64,000 bases of DNA, from contig JAIXUN010000002.1 in the NCBI GenBank assembly GCA_027483535.1, positions 1,674,001 through 1,738,000 on the forward strand, given 5' to 3'. Positions 16,964 through 25,391 of this stretch are shown here, one piece after another (position 1 is the stretch's first letter; each line of letters starts with the position of its first letter). Position numbers and translations under genes: made by a program. This DNA is from a bacterium (GTDB taxonomy: Bacteria; Armatimonadota; Fimbriimonadia; Fimbriimonadales; Fimbriimonadaceae). The notes beneath the pieces were generated by a model. That model was given only the letters and a program-made list of their open reading frames with translations, had not been told where the DNA came from and did not search any database.

Positions 16964-18448
16964 ATGACCGCCTTCGACAAACTCGTCGCTCGGTATCAAG
17001 ACCTTGCCTCTCTCGAAAACGCTTCCAATCTGTTGGGTTGGGATCAAAGCGTAAACATGCCCATTGGCGGGGCTGCGGCAAGATCGACGGCTCAGGGGTC
17101 GCTAGCGCGATTGCAACACGAAATTCTTATCTCTGACGAGTTTGGGAAACTCCTTGAAACAGCTTCTGCAGAGGCTACCGATGAGGTCGAAGCTGCAACG
17201 ATCCGAGTTCTCTTCAAAGACCGGAATCAGGCGCTCAAGCTACCCACGGCACTCGTTGAGAAAAAGGCGGCAACCACGGGTAAGGCCTATCAACAGTGGA
17301 AGATTGCCCGAGCCGAAAACGACTTTTCAAGCATGATCGGGCACTACGAAACTCTGTTCGAAATCGCGCGAGAGACCTCCAGTCTGCTGGGCGGGGGAGA
17401 CCACCCTTATGATCCGTTGATCGACCTCTACGAGGAAGGCGCCACCTACTCTCAAGCCAAGACGATGTTCGACGAGATTGGACCGGTTATTCGGAAGTAC
17501 GTCGCCGTTGCTCAAGAGAACCAAGTCGATGATTCGTTTCTTCATGCCGATTGGGATCAGCGCAAACTTCGGGACGTTACTGAAACCGTTGTGAAGCAAG
17601 TTGGATTCGATTTTGATCGGGGCAGGCTTGATCTGTGCGGAAACGCATTCTGCGCTCGGCCGGGCGGCATGAACGATATTCGAATGACCACCCGCCCGAG
17701 TGGGCACTTCAAGGGTGTGGTTTCATCCAGTCTTCACGAGATGGGTCATGCCCTTTACGAGCAGAACCAGCGGCAAGAGTGGGCGGATCTTCCTATTTCG
17801 ACCGGAGTGAGTCTTGCCGTTCATGAGAGCCAGAGCCGCCTTTGGGAAAACGTCATCGGACGCTCCTTCCCGTTCTGGTCTTACTTCTTTGCTCGATACC
17901 AAGAAGCGTTTGGCAACCTAGAACCCGTCTCGCTGCAGACGTTTTGGAAGGGGCTCAACAAGGTTCAGCCCGGGTTCATTCGTGTTGGAGCCGACGAGTT
18001 GACCTACAACTTCCACATTCAAGTCCGATTCGAACTCGAGGTGGAACTCGTTACCCAGAAGCTCCAGGTCAAAGACCTTCCCGAAGCTTGGAACGAGAAG
18101 TACCGCGCCTTGCTCGGGATCGTGCCGGAATCCGATTCTGTTGGATGTTTGCAAGACGTTCACTGGAGCAAGGGCTCGGTTGGCTACTTCCCCACTTACG
18201 CAATGGGCAACGTGATTGGTCTGCAAATCTGGAACGTGGTAACCCAATCCATTTCGGACTGGGAGACTCAGGTGGAGAAGGGTGACTTTACGGCCATTCT
18301 AGAAGAGCTGAGTTCGCTGGTCTATAGAAAGGGGTGCCTCTATCCGCCTAAGCAACTCGTCGCAGAAATCACCGGATCAGCGTTCGACCCACAGCCGTGG
18401 GTGAGTTACGCCGAGGCAAAGTTCGCCAAGGTGTACGGCAATGGATAA
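16964..18448 (+). CDS. M32 family metallocarboxypeptidase
   Basis: 494 residues, the usual length for the Taq carboxypeptidase family. The zinc-binding HExxH is seen in SSLHEMGHALYEQ (around residues 257-262) and a further conserved block in GVSLAVHESQSRLWENVIG, which supplies the third ligand and the family's HES-GQ-like region. It removes C-terminal amino acids from peptides in the cytoplasm; no signal peptide is present. It starts 3 bp after glnD and its end overlaps the GNAT gene by 8 bp, so these three genes are likely one transcript. Confidence 0.93.
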   Translation: MTAFDKLVARYQDLASLENASNLLGWDQSVNMPIGGAAARSTAQGSLARLQHEILISDEFGKLLETASAEATDEVEAATIRVLFKDRNQALKLPTALVEKKAATTGKAYQQWKIARAENDFSSMIGHYETLFEIARETSSLLGGGDHPYDPLIDLYEEGATYSQAKTMFDEIGPVIRKYVAVAQENQVDDSFLHADWDQRKLRDVTETVVKQVGFDFDRGRLDLCGNAFCARPGGMNDIRMTTRPSGHFKGVVSSSLHEMGHALYEQNQRQEWADLPISTGVSLAVHESQSRLWENVIGRSFPFWSYFFARYQEAFGNLEPVSLQTFWKGLNKVQPGFIRVGADELTYNFHIQVRFELEVELVTQKLQVKDLPEAWNEKYRALLGIVPESDSVGCLQDVHWSKGSVGYFPTYAMGNVIGLQIWNVVTQSISDWETQVEKGDFTAILEELSSLVYRKGCLYPPKQLVAEITGSAFDPQPWVSYAEAKFAKVYGNG

Positions 18449-19064
18449 CGTTCACCCTCCAGCGACCCTTGAAGGGTGGAACCGTCATCTGGAATCGATT
18501 GAACGAACAGTTTCGCCAGTGGTGATTCGCCCGCTGAACTCTTCCGACGCCTCATTGCTCGCTTCGATAGGAACGGAAGATACATTCGAGCACTTCATCA
18601 CCGTGAAGCCGACCTCTCAGGATGAGAATGGGTATGCCCACTACATAGAAAAGATCCGGAATACCTCTTCCATCTTTGGTTTCATGGTGATCGACCAAGC
18701 GGGCGGGAACCCTCTTGGGTCCACTTGTTTTCTAGATATTCGCCCCGAGGACAAGCATGTCGAAATCGGACTCACGTGGTATGCGGAGGCCGCTCGGGGA
18801 ACCAAGGTCAACCCAGCGAGCAAGATGGCATTGCTCGAAATCGCCTTCGATGAGCTCGGGTGCGAAAGGGTGACCCTGAAGTGTGACTCGCGGAATCAGC
18901 GGAGTCGCAACGCCATAGCGAAGCTGGGCGGAGTCTACGAAGGCACTCTTCGACGACATAAACCGACCGGGCCCGATAGTTGGAGAGACACGAGCTACTA
19001 CTCGATCCTCAGAGAAGAGTGGCAAGGAGTTCGAGAGAAACTCCTTGCCAGATTAACCGGCTAA
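18441..19064 (+). CDS. GNAT family N-acetyltransferase (RimJ/RimL-like)
   Basis: 207 residues. The acyl-CoA-binding core is visible as HVEIGLTWYAEAARGTKVNP, followed by LLEIAFDELGCERVTLKCD and NQRSRNAIAKLGGVYEGTL, the hallmark of RimJ/RimL-type acetyltransferases that act on protein N-termini or small amines. The substrate is unknown. The start overlaps the end of the carboxypeptidase gene by 8 bp, indicating translational coupling. It converges on glyQ with only 3 bp between the stops. Confidence 0.85.
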   Translation: MDNVHPPATLEGWNRHLESIERTVSPVVIRPLNSSDASLLASIGTEDTFEHFITVKPTSQDENGYAHYIEKIRNTSSIFGFMVIDQAGGNPLGSTCFLDIRPEDKHVEIGLTWYAEAARGTKVNPASKMALLEIAFDELGCERVTLKCDSRNQRSRNAIAKLGGVYEGTLRRHKPTGPDSWRDTSYYSILREEWQGVREKLLARLTG

Positions 19065-19067
19065 AGG

Positions 19068-20027
19068 TCAGTTGGCGGCGGGCTGCTTGTACTGCTCGAT
19101 ATGCTTCAAGCAGCAGGCTCGCACTCGTGCCCGAATGCGATTGATGTACTTTGCGCGTTCGGTAACGCTCACCGCGCCACGGGCATCCAACAGGTTGAAT
19201 ACGTGGGAGCACTTGAGAGCGAGATCCAACGCTGGGTACACGAGAGCCTTTGGTCCACTCCCCGCAGGTGGGAAAACGTCGGCCGCACCCGAAAGAATGG
19301 GCGGCTCGGAGGTGAGAATGCCGCGCGTCTCGTCCCAAAACACTTCCGACTCGATGACCCGCTTCGATTCCGCTTCGTACAGATCGAACATCTTGAACAA
19401 CATGTCGGTGTCCGCAATCTCGAAGTTGTAAACGTTCGATTGCATCTCTGCCTGATAATCGACGGTTTTGTAGGTCGTGGTTTCGTTCCAATCCAGACCA
19501 TCCCAGAAGCTCTGGGTGTTGTTGATCATGAGGCAAAGACGCTCTGGTCCGTACGTGATCTCCGCGCAAACCGGATTGCACTCCACGCCGCCCATTTGCT
19601 GGAAGAACGTGAACTGGGTGACTTCAGCGCCGTTGATCCAAACCTCCCAACCCACACCGCTAGCACCCGCCGCTTGGCTCTCCCAGTCGTCCTCGACAAG
19701 GCGGATGTCGTTCTTCGACGTATCGATGCCCAGATAGTCCAGCGAGCCCATGTAAAGATCGACAATGTTATCGGGACTCGGTTTCATGATCACCTGATAC
19801 TGGTAGTACCGTTGCGATCGCTGAGGATTTCGGGTGTACCGACCGTCTGCAGGGCGCCGACTGGGTTGGACGTAGGCAACATTCCAGGAATCAGGCCCTA
19901 GCACTCGCAAAGTGGTGGCAGGGTGCATGGTTCCCGCCCCAACTTCGGTGTCGTACGGCTCAAGAATGGCGCAACCTTGGGCAGACCAATAGTCGTCCAG
20001 TTTGCGAATCAGTTCCTGAAAAGTCAT
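19068..20027 (-). CDS. glyQ: Glycine--tRNA ligase alpha subunit
   Basis: 319 residues from the ATG at 20027; a TTG two codons upstream is possible. Strong match to the alpha subunit of the bacterial alpha2-beta2 GlyRS: MTFQELIRKLDDYWSAQGC at the start, then AGTMHPATTLRVLGP and NVAYVQPSRRPADGRY. It carries the class II catalytic core that activates glycine. The beta subunit (glyS), normally adjacent, is not here, so the two subunits are encoded separately. The gene converges on the GNAT gene, and an HD-GYP gene is 15 bp upstream. Confidence 0.96.
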   Translation of the reverse strand: MTFQELIRKLDDYWSAQGCAILEPYDTEVGAGTMHPATTLRVLGPDSWNVAYVQPSRRPADGRYTRNPQRSQRYYQYQVIMKPSPDNIVDLYMGSLDYLGIDTSKNDIRLVEDDWESQAAGASGVGWEVWINGAEVTQFTFFQQMGGVECNPVCAEITYGPERLCLMINNTQSFWDGLDWNETTTYKTVDYQAEMQSNVYNFEIADTDMLFKMFDLYEAESKRVIESEVFWDETRGILTSEPPILSGAADVFPPAGSGPKALVYPALDLALKCSHVFNLLDARGAVSVTERAKYINRIRARVRACCLKHIEQYKQPAAN

Positions 20028-20042
20028 CCCCAAAAGTCTACT

Positions 20043-20645
20043 TCACTCAATACCGATGGGTTGAATGACGGGTTGAACTTGAAGAAATGCCTCCACGACT
20101 TGAGGGTCCCACTCCACTCCACTTCCCCGTCGCAGTTCTTCTCGGGCGGCAAGAACCGTTTCCTTGGTTCTCCAGGAGGCTCCCATTGTCATCACGTCGA
20201 AAGCCTCACTGAGACCTATGATTCGGGCTCCAAGCGGAATCTCAGTTTGCCTAAGACCGCCCGGATAGCCAGACCCATTCCAGCGCTCGTGGTGGTGCTT
20301 GATCATGGGAATGGCGGGTTCAAGAAACTCGATGGTCTCCACGAGTCGAACGGAGAGTTCGGCGTGGAGGCGAAACTCCTTAACTTCTCGATCAGAGAGC
20401 GATCCCACCTTGTTGAGAAGGTCTTGGTCTAGCTTCGCTTTGCCAACGTCGTGTAACAAGGCGGCATACCGTAAGGTTTCTAACTCATCGTCGGAAAGGC
20501 CGAGAACGTCGCCAATCGCCAGGCTGTAAACCGAAACTCGTTCGGCATGGGCGCGCTCTCCCGGGGCCGATAAATCCAGCGTTCGAAGCAATGCCCGAAC
20601 CACGACATTTCTGTCAGCGCGGTCGTTGGTCACCACTGGAATCAT
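20043..20645 (-). CDS. Stand-alone HD-GYP domain protein
   Basis: About 200 residues (ATG at 20645, alternative GTG at 20654) made up almost only of an HD-GYP domain. The metal-binding HD is in AALLHDVGKAKLD, followed by HAELSVRLVETI, HHERWNGSGYPGGL and GARIIGLSEAFDVMTM. HD-GYP proteins hydrolyse cyclic di-GMP or related cyclic dinucleotides. There is no sensory or receiver domain, so regulation must come from a partner or from expression. This window also encodes a GGDEF cyclase, consistent with c-di-GMP signalling. Confidence 0.85.
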   Translation of the reverse strand: MIPVVTNDRADRNVVVRALLRTLDLSAPGERAHAERVSVYSLAIGDVLGLSDDELETLRYAALLHDVGKAKLDQDLLNKVGSLSDREVKEFRLHAELSVRLVETIEFLEPAIPMIKHHHERWNGSGYPGGLRQTEIPLGARIIGLSEAFDVMTMGASWRTKETVLAAREELRRGSGVEWDPQVVEAFLQVQPVIQPIGIE

Positions 20646-20698
20646 TTCAATCACAAAGTAAAGGATTGATCATCGAAACGCAATCTCTGAACCGTCTG

Positions 20699-20704
20699 TA
20701 TAAT
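20699..20704 (+). promoter_or_regulatory. -10 box (TATAAT) before the membrane protein gene
   Basis: A consensus TATAAT lies 13 nt before the ATG at 20718, in the gap between two divergent genes. No convincing -35 is present at 16-18 nt. The resulting leader would be only about 6-7 nt. Confidence 0.45.
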
Positions 20705-20717
20705 TCGGTTAAGTCTT

Positions 20718-21398
20718 ATGCAAGCTCCTCCTGCTTTCACCCCTCCTGCACCTCGTCAAGGCAAAAGCCCAATGACGATCGTGCTGATTGTTCTCGGTGT
20801 CTTTGGACTCTGTTGTGTTTTGCCTGTTGGAGCCGTGATCGGCGGCGGCGCTTTCTTTGTCAATAAGTTCAAAGGAGTAGGCGAATGCTTCGCGGATGCT
20901 GGACTGTTGCAGCAGTCTCTAGAGTTGTACGTCCAGGACAAGGGCAAACTACCAACGGCCGAAAAGTGGCAAACCGAACTTAATCCTTACCTCAAGCAGG
21001 CTCTTCAAGATGGCGACACGGGGCCCTTCAAGCTCATTAGCCCGAACGATAAGGAATGGGGATGTACCCAAGATGGAAACACAACGTTCTTTGTCTTCAA
21101 CAAGGACGTAAGCGGAAAGAAACAGTCGGAAATTAAGGACGCGGACGCTCCGGCCATTTTTGAGAGCGCGACGGGAGGTCCGAACGCCTCCAGAAAATAC
21201 GAGACCCAACCGTTCTCTTCGAGCCCGAAAATTATGGACAAGAGCCGAGGGTGGATTCTCGTCCTCGCAAAGGTTCCAGCGGTCGCGATGACGAAGCGCG
21301 ATGGAACGATTGACCGAAGCTCAGGAGCAGGATTCAAGTTCTCGACAAAATCGTCTAGTTCAACCGACTCCGAACCTGCAAAGCCTGAAACCAAGTAA
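20718..21398 (+). CDS. Single-pass membrane protein of unknown function
   Basis: 226 residues. The short N-terminus is Pro-rich (MQAPPAFTPPAPRQG), followed by one membrane helix at about 19-48 (TIVLIVLGVFGLCCVLPVGA) and an extracytoplasmic domain. The segment after the helix (LLQQSLELYVQDKGKLPTAE) resembles the helix of type II pseudopilins, where a filament subunit often continues with a short protein-packing domain, but no prepilin peptidase site is evident. The C-terminal tail is Ser/Lys-rich. I do not recognise a family. It lies upstream of the two tatA genes, separated by a hairpin. Confidence 0.7.
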   Translation: MQAPPAFTPPAPRQGKSPMTIVLIVLGVFGLCCVLPVGAVIGGGAFFVNKFKGVGECFADAGLLQQSLELYVQDKGKLPTAEKWQTELNPYLKQALQDGDTGPFKLISPNDKEWGCTQDGNTTFFVFNKDVSGKKQSEIKDADAPAIFESATGGPNASRKYETQPFSSSPKIMDKSRGWILVLAKVPAVAMTKRDGTIDRSSGAGFKFSTKSSSSTDSEPAKPETK

Positions 21399-21416
21399 CG
21401 GCTACAATACAATGAT

Positions 21417-21444
21417 CGCTCGGAACCAATCGCGGTTCCGAGCG
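21417..21444 (+). terminator. Perfect hairpin ahead of tatA
   Basis: An 11-bp perfect stem (21417-21427 with 21434-21444) with a 6-nt loop lies between the membrane-protein gene and tatA. It is followed by TTACAT, not a true T-run, so it may be a weak terminator, a leader structure controlling tatA, or an mRNA processing site. TACAAT just upstream (around 21404-21413) could be a -10 for tatA. Confidence 0.5.
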
Positions 21445-21455
21445 TTACATCAATC

Positions 21456-21674
21456 ATGAGCACGCCCATTCAACCATCGAACCTGCTCGCTTTCTTGGGA
21501 CTTCCCGGAGGCGCCGAGTGGATCATCATTCTTGTCGTGATCCTCATCTTCTTCGGTGGAGCGAAGATTCCCGAACTAATGCGCGGTATTGGTAAGGGTG
21601 TGGGCGAATTGAAGTCCGGACTTGAAGAAGGCAAAAAAGGCGTTGAAGAGAAGAAAGACGCCGAAGCGAAGTAA
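21456..21674 (+). CDS. tatA: Sec-independent translocase TatA/E, copy 1
   Basis: 72 residues with the TatA plan: a short N-terminus, one membrane helix (WIIILVVILIFFGGAKIP), the conserved FGG-KIPEL hinge, an amphipathic helix (LMRGIGKGVGELKSGLEEG) and a charged tail. TatA forms the variable pore that carries folded proteins with a twin-arginine signal; an amine oxidase encoded nearby has such a signal. Copy 2 follows 53 bp downstream with almost the same sequence. No tatC is in the window. Confidence 0.93.
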   Translation: MSTPIQPSNLLAFLGLPGGAEWIIILVVILIFFGGAKIPELMRGIGKGVGELKSGLEEGKKGVEEKKDAEAK

Positions 21675-21727
21675 CCCACTCGCAACCATCCAGGATCAAC
21701 CCTGATCGCGGACTCTTTGAATTGAAC

Positions 21728-21952
21728 ATGAACACCTTTAACTCATCGACACTTCTCGCTTTCGGATTACCGGGCGGAGCTGAGTGGATTGTCATCCTTG
21801 TCGCCATTTTGGTGCTTTTCGGCGGGGCGAAGATTCCCGAGCTCATGCGCGGCATTGGCAAGGGCATGGGCGAACTCCAAAAGGGCCTCGAAGAGGGCAA
21901 GCGGACGCTCGCCGAAGCTGCCAAAGAAGTGGATGACAAGGCCGGAAAGTGA
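21728..21952 (+). CDS. tatA: Sec-independent translocase TatA/E, copy 2
   Basis: 74 residues from the ATG at 21728 (an in-frame TTG at 21722 is possible). It shares the GLPGGAEW start, the membrane helix (WIVILVAILVLFGGAKIP) and the amphipathic helix with copy 1, so it is a recent tandem duplicate or a TatE-like second subunit. The tail differs and is longer and more acidic/basic (TLAEAAKEVDDKAGK). The aminotransferase start GTG overlaps this stop codon (GTGA), so the two genes are translationally coupled, an unusual partner for tatA. Confidence 0.92.
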   Translation: MNTFNSSTLLAFGLPGGAEWIVILVAILVLFGGAKIPELMRGIGKGMGELQKGLEEGKRTLAEAAKEVDDKAGK

Positions 21953-23232
21953 AGGTTCCGAATTACAAGTTCGAGGGCGACTCGGACGCCCTTTTCCAAG
22001 AAGTTTTTGAAAAGTACACCAACCACCTGAATCCAGGCCTTGCAAAGTTGATGGGCTTTGCAGGATTCGGCGTGGAGATGTATGCCGAAGGTTGCTACAT
22101 CTTCGATCACGAGTCCCGTGCGTTCTTGGACTGCCTTGGCGGGTATGGCACGTTCTCCCTTGGTCATCGACACCCGAAGGTTGTCGGTGCCATCCAAGAT
22201 CAATTGGGCAAGATGGCCCTCAGCGGAAAGGCATTCTTTTCGAAACCTGCCGCCGATCTCGCGGAGAAACTAGCCTCGGTTGCACCCGAAGGGCTCCAGT
22301 TCAGCTTCTTCTGCAACAGCGGTGCCGAGGCGGTCGAAGCCGCGCTCAAGATGGCGAAGGGTTACACCAAGCGCACCAAGATTGTTTCCACCATCGGTGG
22401 GTATCACGGTAAGACGCTGGGAGCGCTCGCCACGACAGGAAGAGAAAAATATCGTAAGCCGTTTGAGCCGCTGATGCCGGGTGTGGTCTTCACCACCTAC
22501 GGGGACACCGAAGAACTGGTCGCCGCCATCGATGCGGATACCGCCTGTGTCATCCTCGAGCCGATTCAAGGCGAGGGTGGAATCATTGTTCCCCCTGCGG
22601 GCTACCTTGCAGCGGCGAGAAAACGATGCGATGAAGTCGGCGCTCTTCTGATCTTTGATGAAGTACAAACCGGACTCGGTCGAACGGGATACTTGTTTGC
22701 TTCCGAACACGACCACGTGAGTCCAGACCTCATGACCCTTGCAAAGGCAGTCGGCGGAGGAATCATGCCCCTGGGTGTTTGTATGGGAACCGAGGCGATC
22801 TGGCAGGGAGTCTTTGGGACAAACCCGCTTGCGCACACAAGCACGTTTGGCGGTAATCCCTTAGCTTGTACAGCCGGACTGGTTGCTCTGCAGGTGATTG
22901 AAGAAGAAGGTCTTGTCAGCAGGTCCAAAGCGATGGGAGATCGCATGCTCGATGCGTTCAAGCAAATTGGTCGACGACATCCCGATATGGTCGCAGACGT
23001 TCGCGGTCGGGCATTGATGATCGGCGTTGAATTCACCGAGGACGAGGTCGGAGAGCTTGTTGTCGCGCAGTTGATGAAGCGTGGCGTTTGTGTGGCCTAT
23101 GCCCTCAACAATCCTCGTGTCCTGCGATTCGAGCCGCCGCTCATCATCTCCGAAGAGGAAGTGGATTCAGCAGCTACGGCACTTGAAGAATCACTCGCGG
23201 AGACGGAAGAACTTCTCGCGTCGCTCGTTTAG
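21949..23232 (+). CDS. Class III PLP aminotransferase (putrescine/ornithine type)
   Basis: 427 residues with a GTG start overlapping the tatA stop. It is a fold-type I, class III transaminase: SFFCNSGAEAVEAALKMAK (phosphate site), GGYHGKTLGALATTG, the ILEPIQGEGGI block, LLIFDEVQTGLGRTGYLF and the Schiff-base lysine in LTLAKAVGGGIMPLG. The overall sequence and the FASEHDHVSPDLM region resemble PatA/YgjG putrescine aminotransferases more than acetylornithine enzymes, but the substrate (putrescine, ornithine or a related omega-amino donor) cannot be settled. Expression probably follows tatA. Confidence 0.85.
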   Translation: MKVPNYKFEGDSDALFQEVFEKYTNHLNPGLAKLMGFAGFGVEMYAEGCYIFDHESRAFLDCLGGYGTFSLGHRHPKVVGAIQDQLGKMALSGKAFFSKPAADLAEKLASVAPEGLQFSFFCNSGAEAVEAALKMAKGYTKRTKIVSTIGGYHGKTLGALATTGREKYRKPFEPLMPGVVFTTYGDTEELVAAIDADTACVILEPIQGEGGIIVPPAGYLAAARKRCDEVGALLIFDEVQTGLGRTGYLFASEHDHVSPDLMTLAKAVGGGIMPLGVCMGTEAIWQGVFGTNPLAHTSTFGGNPLACTAGLVALQVIEEEGLVSRSKAMGDRMLDAFKQIGRRHPDMVADVRGRALMIGVEFTEDEVGELVVAQLMKRGVCVAYALNNPRVLRFEPPLIISEEEVDSAATALEESLAETEELLASLV

Positions 23233-23238
23233 CAGCTC

Positions 23239-23267
23239 TTCCCCGGTGGTACGAAATCAACGGGGAA
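23239..23267. terminator. Candidate bidirectional terminator between convergent genes
   Basis: TTCCCCG (23239-23245) pairs with CGGGGAA (23261-23267) across a 15-nt loop, between the stop codons of the aminotransferase (plus) and the oxidoreductase (minus). T-runs are poor (ATATT on the plus side), so confidence is modest. Confidence 0.4.
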
Positions 23268-23271
23268 ATAT

Positions 23272-24279
23272 TCAGAGTCCTTCAATCTGCACGCGGCGAC
23301 CTTGTTTGGCCGACTCGATCGCCGAAAACACCATCGCCAGCGACCAATAATTGTCGTGGCACTCTCCTTGGGGAGTCGATCCCGTTTCAAGGGCGTCGAG
23401 GAAGTCGTGGAGGCTTCCCTCAATGCCGGATCGAATCGCGTGCTTGGCGTGGTCGTGAACGGTTGTCTCCGAATGAAAACCGCCCGAACTCACCACGGTG
23501 GCGGTTTGGATTTGGTCGTGACCGTTCCAAACCGCGGTTCCCTTTTCGCCCACAGCTCGCCAATCGCATTCCCATGAGGTCATGAGCCCTTCGGCGCACC
23601 AGGAGCCTCGGTAGCTGAAACGAAGCCCATCTTCCATTTCGAAAAGGCAATTAGCAGAGGCGCCGTGCTTGTACCAACTCCAGCTAGGATTGAACTCGTC
23701 AGCGAAAACGGAGATCGGCTTCTTGCCCGTGATCGCTCGAGCCTGGTCGAACGAGTGGATCGCCATGTCCAGCAGAAGGACGTGCTCCATTTCATCTCGG
23801 AAGCCCCCGAAGTGAGCTCCAATGTAGAAATCGGCGTTGAGAATTCCAATCTGACCGATCTCGGAGAGAGCTTGACGGTAAGACGTCAGTCGCCCATCGT
23901 ATCGACGAGATTGACTGACCATGTACAGCTTTCCGGCGGCTTCTGAAGCGGCGATCATTTTCCGGGCTTCCTCTAGACTTGCCGCCATGGGCTTCTCGCC
24001 AAGAACCGGAAAACCTGCGGCGAGGGCTTCGCACGTTACTTCACAATGCGCCTCGGGGATGGTTACGTCCACCACAAAATCAAAGTCGCCAATGCTGAGA
24101 GCCTCGGTTAGCGAATCGTGCCCGGTCACACCTTGCAGTTCTAGTTCTGCGGCCGCAGCATTTGCCGCACCCGGACGGATATCAACCCATCGCACCAATT
24201 CCGCTCTTCCAGAGGTGGAGATGTTTCGCGCCCAGGCACGGCCCATGCCCCCTGCTCCCACCAACAATGCCCGCTTCAT
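23272..24279 (-). CDS. Gfo/Idh/MocA family oxidoreductase
   Basis: 335 residues from the ATG at 24279 (MKRALLVGAGGMGRAWARN), where the Rossmann NAD(P)-binding fold starts at once. The EKP-type motif with the catalytic lysine is seen in VLGEKPMAASLEEA, and the C-terminal alpha/beta domain is at about 125-330 (HVLLLDMAIHSFDQARAI). These enzymes oxidise or reduce sugars, inositols and related polyols; the substrate is not evident. A longer reading frame upstream is not supported. A -10-like CATACT sits 7 nt before this ATG, suggesting a leaderless message. Confidence 0.88.
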   Translation of the reverse strand: MKRALLVGAGGMGRAWARNISTSGRAELVRWVDIRPGAANAAAAELELQGVTGHDSLTEALSIGDFDFVVDVTIPEAHCEVTCEALAAGFPVLGEKPMAASLEEARKMIAASEAAGKLYMVSQSRRYDGRLTSYRQALSEIGQIGILNADFYIGAHFGGFRDEMEHVLLLDMAIHSFDQARAITGKKPISVFADEFNPSWSWYKHGASANCLFEMEDGLRFSYRGSWCAEGLMTSWECDWRAVGEKGTAVWNGHDQIQTATVVSSGGFHSETTVHDHAKHAIRSGIEGSLHDFLDALETGSTPQGECHDNYWSLAMVFSAIESAKQGRRVQIEGL

Positions 24280-24365
24280 AAGTGAGAGTATGCCCCTGCA
24301 TGACCTGCAAATCCTAACCCGCCGCCGAGGAACTTGAAAATGCTTTTCTGGCAAACTGAGAGGCG

Positions 24366-25391
24366 ATGATCGATCTCCGTAGCGATACCGTTACTCGGCC
24401 CACGCCCGCCATGAAGCAAGCCATGGTCGAAGCTATTGTGGGAGACGACGTCCTTGGCGACGATCCGACGGTGCTAGAGCTAGAAGCTCTCTCGGCCAAG
24501 ATGCTCGGAATGGAGGCGGCCCTTTTCGTCCCGAGTGGAACAATGGGGAACCAAATCGCAATTGCGACCCACACCAGGCCGGGCGAGGCCATGATTGCGG
24601 AAGAGGAGGCCCACGTGGTGTATTACGAAGTCGGGGCTCCGGCGGTGTTTGCGGGTCTCATCACCCAGACCATGCCCTCGGACCGCGGGATCATGGACCC
24701 CGATTACGTGGAGAAGCGGATCATGAAGAGCAATCTTCACACTCCGGGGACATCCCTTCTTTGCCTCGAGGACACCCACAACCGAGCGGGCGGAAGCATT
24801 TATCCTCTTGAGATTCTCTCCCGATTTCGGGAAGTTTCGGATCGACACGGATTGAAGCTTCACCTAGACGGAGCCCGTGTTTTTAACGCAGCCGTTGCTC
24901 AAGGAATCGACATTAGCGAAATCTCGAAGCATTTTCACACCGTGAACTTCTGCCTCAGCAAGGGCCTTCGTGCTCCGATCGGCTCGGTGCTTTGCGGTCC
25001 CGCCGAGTTCATCGAGCGCGCGAAGTTCTGGCGAAAGCGAATGGGTGGCGGAATGAGGCAGTCGGGCATTCTTGCCGCATGCGGACTTGTGGCACTTCGC
25101 GAGAACATCGCACGCCTGGCCGAAGACCACGCACGGGCCAAGCAACTGGCAATCGGTCTTGGCGAGCTGAAGGGCATCTGCACGGACCCCGAGCGAACGG
25201 AGACGAACATCGTGTTGGTTTACACCGAGGCGTCTGCGTCTGTCTGGCAAGACAAACTTGCCGAGAAGGGGGTCGCCTGTTTCGCTGTGGCTTCGAATCG
25301 CCTCCGCCTGGTAACCCACGGCGACTTTAATGATGCTCAGTTGGCGTCGACCATCGAAGCGTTTGCTGCCGTCTCTTCCGAGCTTTCCTGA
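24366..25391 (+). CDS. ltaE: Low-specificity L-threonine aldolase
   Basis: 341 residues, PLP fold-type I: MIDLRSDTVTRPTPAMKQAM at the start, the GDDVLGDDPTVLELEAL block, and the Schiff-base lysine in NFCLSKGLRAPIGSVLCG. It cleaves threonine or allo-threonine to glycine and acetaldehyde, providing a glycine source besides GlyA, which is also encoded here. Its last 55 bp overlap, tail to tail, the end of the minus-strand nuclease gene, so both C-termini are constrained by shared sequence. Confidence 0.93.
   Translation: MIDLRSDTVTRPTPAMKQAMVEAIVGDDVLGDDPTVLELEALSAKMLGMEAALFVPSGTMGNQIAIATHTRPGEAMIAEEEAHVVYYEVGAPAVFAGLITQTMPSDRGIMDPDYVEKRIMKSNLHTPGTSLLCLEDTHNRAGGSIYPLEILSRFREVSDRHGLKLHLDGARVFNAAVAQGIDISEISKHFHTVNFCLSKGLRAPIGSVLCGPAEFIERAKFWRKRMGGGMRQSGILAACGLVALRENIARLAEDHARAKQLAIGLGELKGICTDPERTETNIVLVYTEASASVWQDKLAEKGVACFAVASNRLRLVTHGDFNDAQLASTIEAFAAVSSELS

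Noticed and set aside
19101-19901. A 266-codon plus-strand frame opposite glyQ
   Set aside because: glyQ is strongly conserved on the minus strand; the other frame shows no domain or start signal.
23239-23267. Strong rho-independent terminator
   Set aside because: Only a 7-bp stem with a 15-nt loop and no T-run; kept as a low-confidence feature, not as a firm terminator.
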